This document shows positions 36,606 to 43,511 of a stretch of 64,000 nucleotides of DNA, piece after piece; position 1 is the first letter of the stretch, and each line of letters opens with the position of its first letter. The notes under the pieces are model-generated. The model saw nothing but the letters and a program-made list of their open reading frames with translations, ran no database searches and was not told the DNA's origin. This stretch comes from Teredinibacter haidensis (GTDB lineage Bacteria; Pseudomonadota; Gammaproteobacteria; Pseudomonadales; Cellvibrionaceae). The DNA lies in the NCBI RefSeq assembly GCF_014211975.1, contig NZ_CP060084.1, forward strand, positions 4,661,001 to 4,725,000, given 5' to 3'. The position numbers and the translations under genes were made by a program.

Positions 36606-37360
36606 GCAATTTCTTCTCTTAGAATTTCTTCACTATTTTGTTCTTCCTTGAGTTTCTTCTTCATTAGCCGACAAAATTTATTCGTCGTTATTTGCGCAAG
36701 TCGAGCCTCCTTTTTACAGAGTTCTGATTTTTTCGAAGCCGTGAAACGACCACCCGATGTAACAACTTTTGTTGAGTTTTGATAAAAATCGACAGTTACA
36801 TTGAAATATTTTTCACGATTTTCAGTTTCTTTATGCTCGATTGTCAGCTCTATGAACGTCTCAATCGGAAACGAGAAATTGAGATATTCAGCGTAAATAT
36901 TGTGCATAACATAATAGCTATTAGAGTCGTTGAAGAGTAAATCTACTACTGAGGTCGACATTTGGCGTGTTACCTCCAGGAAAATCATACCTCGAATATG
37001 GTAGCCGGTAGTATGGTCGAGAATGAACTCATTATTTTCCTGTAGTACAAGCTTGGAGGAATAGGTGTTCTCTCCAGTTTTTATCGGTTCTGTTATAAGA
37101 ATATTATCGGAAATATGCTTGTGTGTTTGCTTTTGTGTGGCAATAGGGGGAGGGGAGCTTTCAAAAAAAGGAGACTGCCTGTAAATATTGTCGATTTGAA
37201 TGGGGCTTAGGCCTTGGCCTGGAACGAATAGGCAGGTGCCGGCATGTGTTTCGCCTGATTTTACCAAATCCTTCCAGTCGCTATAAAGGATACACGAAGA
37301 GATGTTGTTATAGTTGTAGAACCGGTCACCCACAACGATCCATATGTCCTGTATTTCCAT
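36602..37360 (-). CDS. AfsA-like (A-factor biosynthesis hotdog) protein
   Basis: A 252-residue protein. The middle has the AfsA hotdog signature: NNEFILDHTTGYHIRGMIFL then EVTRQM, corresponding to DH...H..GM...E..RQ in AfsA/ScbA. It begins with ISDNILITEP and continues with the YLNFSFPIETFIEL strand. Classical AfsA has two such hotdogs; here only one is obvious and the first 75 residues are divergent. AfsA condenses a beta-ketoacyl-ACP with dihydroxyacetone phosphate in gamma-butyrolactone synthesis. The C-terminus is Lys/Glu-rich. It leads an operon with a reductase, a secreted protein and phosphatases. Confidence 0.72.
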   Translation of the reverse strand: MEIQDIWIVVGDRFYNYNNISSCILYSDWKDLVKSGETHAGTCLFVPGQGLSPIQIDNIYRQSPFFESSPPPIATQKQTHKHISDNILITEPIKTGENTYSSKLVLQENNEFILDHTTGYHIRGMIFLEVTRQMSTSVVDLLFNDSNSYYVMHNIYAEYLNFSFPIETFIELTIEHKETENREKYFNVTVDFYQNSTKVVTSGGRFTASKKSELCKKEARLAQITTNKFCRLMKKKLKEEQNSEEILREEIA

Positions 37361-38016
37361 TTCACTACCATCACTAGTTTTAGTTAAAAATTAAAGTAAA
37401 CGTAAGAGGCGTTGAGGGAAAGTACTCGACGCCACTATGTCTTTAAATTTTGTTAAGCACTAAAAACCATTCCGAAAGCTTCAGTCAGCTTTTTGTCAGA
37501 ATGCTCGTGGCGGCGCCTTATGGAGGTTGGCGGGTTTTCACGAGTGGCGTTTCATTGAAAGAATGGTTTGAGTTTGTCCCTAAAGCCCTCTTTGGTGTGC
37601 TCGTTTAGTATCCGATGAACGACCAAATTATTATTAATTATATGGATCTGCTAAATTTGGCGGAAACGGATACACGGTATGGCACCCGTATCGTTCGGTA
37701 TATTATGTTACTCAGGGTAACTTAAGCTGTTGATATATGTCAACTGTTCAGACTATGTCGTACCGTCTTGCGTGGCGTTGGTGCTCTATAGGTATTTAGC
37801 TAACCATCGTCGGGCTTGGTCTAGCACTGATACTGCTTAGATTAATTGCGCAATTTCATCTGGTGTTGTGGGGGGAACTGAGGTTGTTCGGGGGGGCGAG
37901 ACGGTTCGCTTATCCTAGGGCCAAGTTTGAACGGCTTCTGCCCAAGTAAAGTATGAGGTGGTTTATTGAAAAGTGGTTTAAGTGGGGCGTACGGAAAGTA
38001 GTTGAAAAATTTTAAA
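37361..38016. other. intergenic region with repeated half-sites
   Basis: 656 bases between the TetR gene and the AfsA-like gene, without a credible gene. Around 37669-37701 the motif CGGTAT occurs twice in direct orientation (37675-37680 and 37696-37701). A related inverted copy, CCCGTATC, lies at 37685-37692 in the same short stretch. These could be operator half-sites for the TetR protein. Confidence 0.4.
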
Positions 38017-38634
38017 TCAATCGACATAGCCTTTAAGCAAGGCTTCAATATGCCAGTACAGCGAATCATAAAATTTCATGTTAAATACGCTAAGTTCGGG
38101 TATTTCGTAGGCCTTTGCCATTAATGCGCTTGGGTTACTTAAGTGCCAGGCGCCGATTAGGGAAGAAAAAAGTTGTAATATACATTGGATCGCGTTTTGG
38201 GGCGTTAACGACAATTCTATGGCTACCGTTTTTACGAGCGGTTGCATTAATATTGCCACTTCACTTTTAAAGTCAATGGCCTCTTCGAGCGTAAGTGGTT
38301 GCTCGAGTACAGTTGTGAGTATGCCGCTCAAACGACAAAATATGGGTCGGCTAACAAATACCTTGGTAATGGCCTCTGATGATGGCGGTGTAAAAGCTTT
38401 AATCAGTAATGGAATTAGTTCGGATAACTCCCTGCGATAGATTTCCAAAAATATAAGTTCTTTGACGCGGAAATATCGATAGAGTGCCGGTTTACTCATG
38501 CCAACAGCGGCAGCAATGTCGTTGAGGTTGCAGCGCTCAAAGCGCTGTTCTGCGATAACACTTTCAGCCGCCGAAAGGATTTCAGTAATCCGGATTTTTT
38601 TACAATCTTCAGATCGCGCTCGCCGAAACGTCAC
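38017..38634 (-). CDS. TetR family transcription regulator
   Basis: A 205-residue protein. The N-terminal HTH has ILSAAESVIAEQRFERCNLNDIA, then AAVGMSKPALYRYFRVKELIF, the classic TetR recognition helix (quoted in parts). The C-terminal ligand domain is helical and unassigned. The start is GTG 38634, six bases after an AAGGAGT ribosome binding site; the longer frame to 38706 lacks one and begins with a spurious hydrophobic leader. It lies upstream of the AfsA-like operon on the same strand. Butyrolactone receptors such as ArpA are TetR proteins. Confidence 0.87.
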   Translation of the reverse strand: MTFRRARSEDCKKIRITEILSAAESVIAEQRFERCNLNDIAAAVGMSKPALYRYFRVKELIFLEIYRRELSELIPLLIKAFTPPSSEAITKVFVSRPIFCRLSGILTTVLEQPLTLEEAIDFKSEVAILMQPLVKTVAIELSLTPQNAIQCILQLFSSLIGAWHLSNPSALMAKAYEIPELSVFNMKFYDSLYWHIEALLKGYVD

Positions 38635-39485
38635 GATGCTACTCCTTTTTCGTACCAATAATAATATGTATGCAAGTAATCGAATCCAATGATTGAAAAA
38701 TGGCAAAATCAGCCAATTATACTGTCGAAAATAAAAATGCCCGTGAATTGAAAATTTTTCTATTCAGTAAAATGGAAGAATAGACGCTATGCGCGCCATC
38801 CGCAACTGCCAGAAAATGCCTAGATAAGGGTGGTGCAACACGTAAACAATAGAGGTAGATGCTTGGGCTTGCTCAATTATTCGCCTAAGCTTCGCGTTTT
38901 TCTTACTGTTATTTTGTGGTGACGTTACGGCATTTTTCCATTCTTTTTCGGGCGTCGCTATGATGTTTCCCTAAAAGTAGAAGATTATTTTTTTCGTTAA
39001 AGCGGTTGCGTAATCTCTTTACAATAGGGTTTGATATAGATGCTTACAAATTTCCTTTATCGACGATACGTTTTAAGTGAATCCATCTTGCGATGGACCG
39101 TCGCTTGGACCTCGTTGATATGTATTCGTCCGGGGCGAATTAAAATTTAATCAGAGCTTCACCAGTTGGTTACCTCCAACGTCCAAAACGAATAAGCTTG
39201 AATCTTGTCTCTTTTGAGATATCCGTTTGTTATGGGCGGGAGCCTGTCGGAAAGATAGCAGATAATTGGAGGTTGTCGCGTTAGTTATAGGCTTGTTTAA
39301 ATGAGTAAAATCGCTATTTAGCGTCTGAGATAATCTCGGCGGGCTTGTACGCTGCTCCAGATGCCTTTTGGTAAAGTCCTCGCTCAAAGCAGCGGCTGGA
39401 TGTTACATTCGTCTCTTTTCAGGTCATTGATCCATCACAAATAAAAATAGTAATTATCCTATATGATGTGTTTTAAGTGATGAGA
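38635..39485. other. intergenic region upstream of the riboswitch
   Basis: About 850 bases between the divergent TetR gene and the nrdD leader. A minus-strand frame of 78 codons at 39151-39387 has no recognisable domain, so I leave it out. The right end carries a candidate Anr-type promoter. Confidence 0.5.
39427..39467 (+). promoter_or_regulatory. possible Anr/FNR-dependent promoter of the nrdD leader
   Basis: TTGATCCATCACAA (39427-39440) matches TTGAT-N4-ATCAA at 8 of 10 positions. TATGAT (39462-39467) can serve as -10, placing the site near -40. The right half-site is weak. Oxygen control would suit an anaerobic reductase. Confidence 0.35.
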
Positions 39486-39613
39486 AGCACAACATGTAGG
39501 CTTTGTGTCACTAAATGCAGGGGAACCTGGTGTGAATCCAGGGCTGTCGCGCAACGGTAATAAGTGGGAATGTATTAATCCCCACTTTAAGCCCGAATGC
39601 CTGCCAATGTGCT
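39486..39613 (+). ncRNA. cobalamin riboswitch
   Basis: P1 can form from AGCACA (39486-39491) and TGTGCT (39608-39613). Between them are the conserved blocks AGGGGAACCTGGTGTGAATC, CAGGGCTGTCGCGCAACGGTAA (in two parts) and the B12 box AGCCCGAATGCCTGCC at 39590-39605. This is the standard cobalamin aptamer. It precedes nrdD by about 130 bases, where an expression platform with an SD-masking hairpin is visible. Confidence 0.93.
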
Positions 39614-39713
39614 GCCAGAAAGCTGACAGCTCAACCCGGGTCTCGCGCTAGGACCAGCAGGGTGGTCGACGCTGTTGACCTTACCTTCCCCGCCGTTCAC
39701 TAAGTTTCCGCGC

Positions 39714-39738
39714 GACCCCCCACAGATATCGGGGAGTC
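39714..39738 (+). promoter_or_regulatory. SD-sequestering hairpin of the riboswitch expression platform
   Basis: GACCCCCC (39714-39721) can pair with GGGGAGTC (39731-39738), one mismatch, nine-base loop. The right arm contains the nrdD Shine-Dalgarno, five bases before the ATG at 39741. This implies control of translation initiation. Confidence 0.6.
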
Positions 39739-39740
39739 TT

Positions 39741-41783
39741 ATGTCTAGTAACGTGGCGTCAGCCAATTCATTGTTTTCTCAAATGCCAGAAGCCGTGCGT
39801 AAACGCGACGGCAGTCGCGCTGTTTTTGAGCGCGACAAAATCGAGCAGGCCATCGCTAAAGCTGGGCTTGCGACGAATGAGTTGGACGGAGCAGAAGCCA
39901 GTCTAATGACGTCGCAGGTACTGAAAGTTATCGGTCATTTGCAAGTACGTGAAGTGGATATAGAGCGCGTACAAGACATTGTCGAACAGGCCTTGATCAG
40001 TGCCAATCACTTAAAAACAGCGCGGGCGTTTATTGTCTATCGCGAACAGCATCAGCGCTTGCGAAAGGATAAGCAAACCTTGGTGGATGTGTCCTCAGCT
40101 GTTAACGAATATCTCGATAGGCTCGATTGGCGGGTTGCTGCGAATGCCAATCAGGGGTATTCGCTGGGCGGATTGATCCTTAACACCTCTGGAAAAATTA
40201 TCGCCAACTACTGGCTTAATCATGTGTATCCGCCCCAAATAGGCGAGGCTCACCGCAAGGGCGACTTGCATATTCACGATTTGGATATGCTCAGCGGTTA
40301 TTGCGCGGGCTGGTCACTGCGCACGCTGTTACACGAGGGCTTGAACGGTGTGCCCGGTCAGGTAGAGGCAGCGCCACCGCAACATATGTCGAGCGCCGTG
40401 GGCCAGATCGTGAATTTTCTGGGAACCCTGCAGAACGAATGGGCCGGTGCCCAGGCCTTCAGTTCTTTCGATACCTATATGGCGCCATTTGTGCGCAAAG
40501 ATCAGTTGAGTTATACCGAAGTTCGCCAGCACATTCAGGAGTTGGTTTACAACCTGAATGTGCCCTCGCGCTGGGGTACGCAAACCCCTTTTACCAACCT
40601 TACGTTCGATTGGGTGTGCCCGGACGATCTTAAACAGCAGAACCCTGTTATCGGCACCGAGACCATGCCATTTTGCTACGGCGAGCTGCAGTGTGAAATG
40701 GATATGATCAACCGCGCGTATATCGAGGTTATGTCCGAGGGCGACGCCAATGGCCGCGTGTTTACCTTCCCTATCCCCACGTACAACATCACTCGTGAAT
40801 TTCCCTGGCACTCAGAGAATGCCGAGCGCCTGTTTGCCATGACAGCCAAATACGGCCTGCCGTATTTCCAAAATTTTCTCAATTCCGAGCTGGAGCCCAA
40901 TATGGTTCGCTCCATGTGCTGCCGGCTGCAGCTGGATTTAAGGGAGCTGTTAAAGCGGGGTAATGGCCTCTTTGGCTCTGCCGAGCAAACGGGCTCTCTG
41001 GGTGTGGTAACTATCAATTGCGCGCGCCTGGGTTACCTGCACAAAGGTAATGAGGCTGGGTTGATAGAGGCCTTGGATCGGTTGCTGGACCTGGGGCGGG
41101 ACAGCCTAGAGCTTAAGCGCAAAGTGATACAGCGGCATATCGACGCGGGCTTATTTCCTTATACCAAGCGTTATTTGGGCTCGCTGCGCAACCATTTCTC
41201 CACCCTGGGTATAAATGGTGTCAATGAGATGATTCGCAATTTTTCCGAAGATCAATGGCATATTGCCACTCCCGACGGCAAAGCACTGGCGCTGCGGCTG
41301 CTCGACCATGTGCGTTTGCGTATGACACAGTTTCAGGAAGAAACCGGGCATCTATACAACCTGGAAGCGACACCGGCGGAAGGCACGACCTATCGTTTTG
41401 CGCGGGAAGATAAAAAGCGCTTTAAGGATATCCTGCAGGCAGGTACGGAGGATAGTCCGTACTACACCAATTCCTCCCAGTTACCGGTGGATTTCACCCA
41501 GGATCCCTTCGACGCGCTGGAGCGTCAGCAGGAATTGCAAAGTAAGTACACGGGTGGAACGGTTTTACATCTCTATCTGGGCGAGCCTCTGGCAAGCGCA
41601 GATGCCTGTCGCCGGCTTGTTAAGCGCGCGCTCAGCAATTTTCGCCTGCCTTACATCACGGTAACACCAACGTTTTCCATTTGTCCCAAGCACGGCTATT
41701 TAGCTGGTGAGCATGAATACTGCCCGCGCTGTGATCAGGACATTCTGCAACAAAAATCGAAGGAGATTAGCGATGAACAATAA
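39741..41783 (+). CDS. nrdD: anaerobic ribonucleoside-triphosphate reductase, large part
   Basis: The class III reductase that makes dNTPs without oxygen. The 680-residue frame starts with an ATP-cone (VRKRDGSRAVFERDKIEQAI). The catalytic barrel includes HIHDLDMLSGYCAGWSLR in parts, PFCYGELQCEMD-like segments and NCARLGYL. The zinc motif near the end is CPKHG...CPRC. ATG 39741 is chosen over TTG 39675 because GGGGAG precedes it. The expected C-terminal glycyl-radical loop is missing and is supplied by the next frame. Cobalamin riboswitch upstream. Confidence 0.93.
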   Translation: MSSNVASANSLFSQMPEAVRKRDGSRAVFERDKIEQAIAKAGLATNELDGAEASLMTSQVLKVIGHLQVREVDIERVQDIVEQALISANHLKTARAFIVYREQHQRLRKDKQTLVDVSSAVNEYLDRLDWRVAANANQGYSLGGLILNTSGKIIANYWLNHVYPPQIGEAHRKGDLHIHDLDMLSGYCAGWSLRTLLHEGLNGVPGQVEAAPPQHMSSAVGQIVNFLGTLQNEWAGAQAFSSFDTYMAPFVRKDQLSYTEVRQHIQELVYNLNVPSRWGTQTPFTNLTFDWVCPDDLKQQNPVIGTETMPFCYGELQCEMDMINRAYIEVMSEGDANGRVFTFPIPTYNITREFPWHSENAERLFAMTAKYGLPYFQNFLNSELEPNMVRSMCCRLQLDLRELLKRGNGLFGSAEQTGSLGVVTINCARLGYLHKGNEAGLIEALDRLLDLGRDSLELKRKVIQRHIDAGLFPYTKRYLGSLRNHFSTLGINGVNEMIRNFSEDQWHIATPDGKALALRLLDHVRLRMTQFQEETGHLYNLEATPAEGTTYRFAREDKKRFKDILQAGTEDSPYYTNSSQLPVDFTQDPFDALERQQELQSKYTGGTVLHLYLGEPLASADACRRLVKRALSNFRLPYITVTPTFSICPKHGYLAGEHEYCPRCDQDILQQKSKEISDEQ

Positions 41784-41940
41784 AGTCGAGTTAAAACCAG
41801 AAGAGCGTGTGCGCTGCGAAGTCTGGACCCGAGTAATGGGCTACCATCGCCCTGTGTCAGCCTGGAATGCGGGCAAGCAGGCGGAGCATCAGCAGCGTCG
41901 TTTTTTTACCGTAGATAAAAAGCCGCATGCCGAGAGCTAA
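41773..41940 (+). CDS. glycyl-radical domain of anaerobic ribonucleotide reductase, separate small protein
   Basis: A 55-residue protein holding what is normally the C-terminus of NrdD: CEVWTRVMGYHRPV followed by WNAGKQAEH. The Gly in RVMGY corresponds to the radical Gly. Its ATG overlaps the end of nrdD by 11 bases in another frame. It has its own strong AAGGAG seven bases upstream, which argues for a true split rather than a sequencing frameshift. It overlaps nrdG by 14 bases. Confidence 0.85.
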   Translation: MNNKVELKPEERVRCEVWTRVMGYHRPVSAWNAGKQAEHQQRRFFTVDKKPHAES

Positions 41941-42529
41941 GACACTGCAGGTGGGTGGTTTTCAGCCCTTAACCAGTATTGATTATCCCGGTGAGCTGGC
42001 GGCCATCGTGTTCGCCCAGGGTTGCCCGTGGCGCTGCGTTTATTGCCACAACCAAGGGCTGCAGCCCACCGGTGGTGGTACTAGAATTTGCTGGCAGCAA
42101 GTGATGGATTTTCTCGCCCGCCGTCGCGGATTATTGGATGCCGTGGTTTTTTCCGGGGGAGAGCCAACGGCGCAGGTCAGTCTGTGGGCGGCTATTGAAG
42201 AAGTTAAAGCTCTAGGGTTTAAAGTCGGCTTGCACAGCGCGGGGATCTACCCGCGTCGGCTTAAAACCTTGTTGCCATTAATCGACTGGATTGGTTTGGA
42301 TGTGAAAGCTCCGGTCGATCATTACCCGCTTATTACCGGTGTTAACGACAGTGGTAACGCAGCCTGGCAGAGTGCTCGATGGGTTCTGGATAGCGGTATC
42401 GACTACCAGTTTCGGATTACAGTCGATAACCAGTGGATAAGCTCTGAACAGTTGGCGGCCACTCAGCAGCGTCTGGCGCAGATGGGGAGCGTTAATACGG
42501 TTGTTCAGTCGGGCCTGCCTGTGGTCTGA
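41927..42529 (+). CDS. nrdG: anaerobic ribonucleotide reductase activating protein
   Basis: The radical SAM activase that generates the glycyl radical on NrdD. The 200-residue protein has the cluster motif CPWRCVYC, with FAQG before it, then VVFSGGEPTAQ and IGLDVKAP. The frame starts with ATG 41927 inside the glycyl-radical gene, so all three cistrons are translationally coupled. Its 3' end overlaps the convergent metR by about 38 bases. Confidence 0.93.
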   Translation: MPRAKTLQVGGFQPLTSIDYPGELAAIVFAQGCPWRCVYCHNQGLQPTGGGTRICWQQVMDFLARRRGLLDAVVFSGGEPTAQVSLWAAIEEVKALGFKVGLHSAGIYPRRLKTLLPLIDWIGLDVKAPVDHYPLITGVNDSGNAAWQSARWVLDSGIDYQFRITVDNQWISSEQLAATQQRLAQMGSVNTVVQSGLPVV

Positions 42530-43400
42530 GTGCCAGCTCGATAAACGCGCGTAAATAGTCGGTTTGATCAGCGTCGTCACGCGTGCCCAGGTGAATCTGT
42601 TTTTGTATGCCTTTGTGTCCCAGGCGCACCGCTTTTACCGCAAAAGTTTCCGCCAGCTCGGTTACGAGCCATTGTGGCAGTGTGGCGACGCCGCGACCGG
42701 CTTCTACCATCTGCAGCATAATCTCAGTGGTTTCGACCGTTTTGTGTTGTCGTGGTCGACAGTTGGCAGGCAACAGAAATTGGTTGTAAATGTCTAGCCG
42801 TTCCGTGGAAACGGGGTAGCTAAAAAGTTGGTGATGATTCAGATCTTTCGGCATTACATAAGCTTTTGATGCCAGCGGGTGCTGAAGGCCTACGACCAAT
42901 ACTTGTTCGTAGTCGAACACCGGTGTAAAGCGAACGCCTTTTCTGTGCAGTGGGTCGGGCGTTACCAGTATGTCGATTTCGCGGTTAAATAGAGCTGCCA
43001 TACCGCCAAACTGGAAGCGCTGTTTTACGTCCACATCGACCTGAGGCCACTCCTGAAGATAGGGTTGTAACAGCCGTAGCAGCCATTGATAGCAGGGGTG
43101 GCACTCCATACCTATTCGTAGCGAGCCCTTTTTCCCCGAGGCAATTTGCTGCATTACCTCGTCGAGGTTGCGCATTTGGGGGAGCAGGCGCTTCGCCTCC
43201 GCAAGTAGATAGTCACCGGCCTGCGTGAACTTTAGTCCGCGCCCATCTTTATGCCATAGGCGTGTGCCCAGCTGGTGTTCAAGCTTCTTAATCGTATGTG
43301 TGAGCGCGGACTGGGTAAGGCACAAAGTTTTGGCTGCAGCGGTAAGGGAGCCTTGTTTTTCAAGTTCGCACAAGATACGCAGGTGGTGACGTTCAATCAT
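42492..43400 (-). CDS. metR: LysR-type regulator MetR
   Basis: A 302-residue LysR protein. The N-terminal HTH has LTAAAKTLCLTQSALTHTIK. The effector domain has LRIGMECHPCYQWLLRLL, QFGGMAALFNREID and LVTPDPLHR, typical of MetR, the homocysteine-responsive activator of metE. It is divergent from metE with a 111-base shared promoter region, the classical arrangement. Confidence 0.92.
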   Translation of the reverse strand: MIERHHLRILCELEKQGSLTAAAKTLCLTQSALTHTIKKLEHQLGTRLWHKDGRGLKFTQAGDYLLAEAKRLLPQMRNLDEVMQQIASGKKGSLRIGMECHPCYQWLLRLLQPYLQEWPQVDVDVKQRFQFGGMAALFNREIDILVTPDPLHRKGVRFTPVFDYEQVLVVGLQHPLASKAYVMPKDLNHHQLFSYPVSTERLDIYNQFLLPANCRPRQHKTVETTEIMLQMVEAGRGVATLPQWLVTELAETFAVKAVRLGHKGIQKQIHLGTRDDADQTDYLRAFIELALRPQAGPTEQPY

Positions 43401-43408
43401 ATCATCTA

Positions 43409-43421
43409 TGAATAAAATTAA
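43409..43421. promoter_or_regulatory. possible MetR-binding site
   Basis: TGAATAAAATTAA matches the MetR consensus TGAA-N5-TTCA at 7 of 8 positions and lies between metR and metE, next to the metR start. Confidence 0.35.
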
Positions 43422-43511
43422 TGGAATTGCAAAATAATACCATTATTCCTCATGGTTTACGCTCGTTAGACTGCTCGGCAATTCTTGATCAATACAAACG
43501 AGTGAGACGTT

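Noticed and set aside
37842..38069. Minus-strand frame of 75 codons overlapping the TetR 3' end
   Set aside because: It overlaps a convincing gene in another frame and is Pro-rich without domain features.
39151..39387. Minus-strand frame of 78 codons before the riboswitch
   Set aside because: Composition is unremarkable, no family resemblance, and the start lacks a ribosome binding site.
41761..41800. Sequencing frameshift breaking nrdD
   Set aside because: The downstream frame has its own AAGGAG and ATG overlap, which fits a real split gene better, though read-level data were not available.
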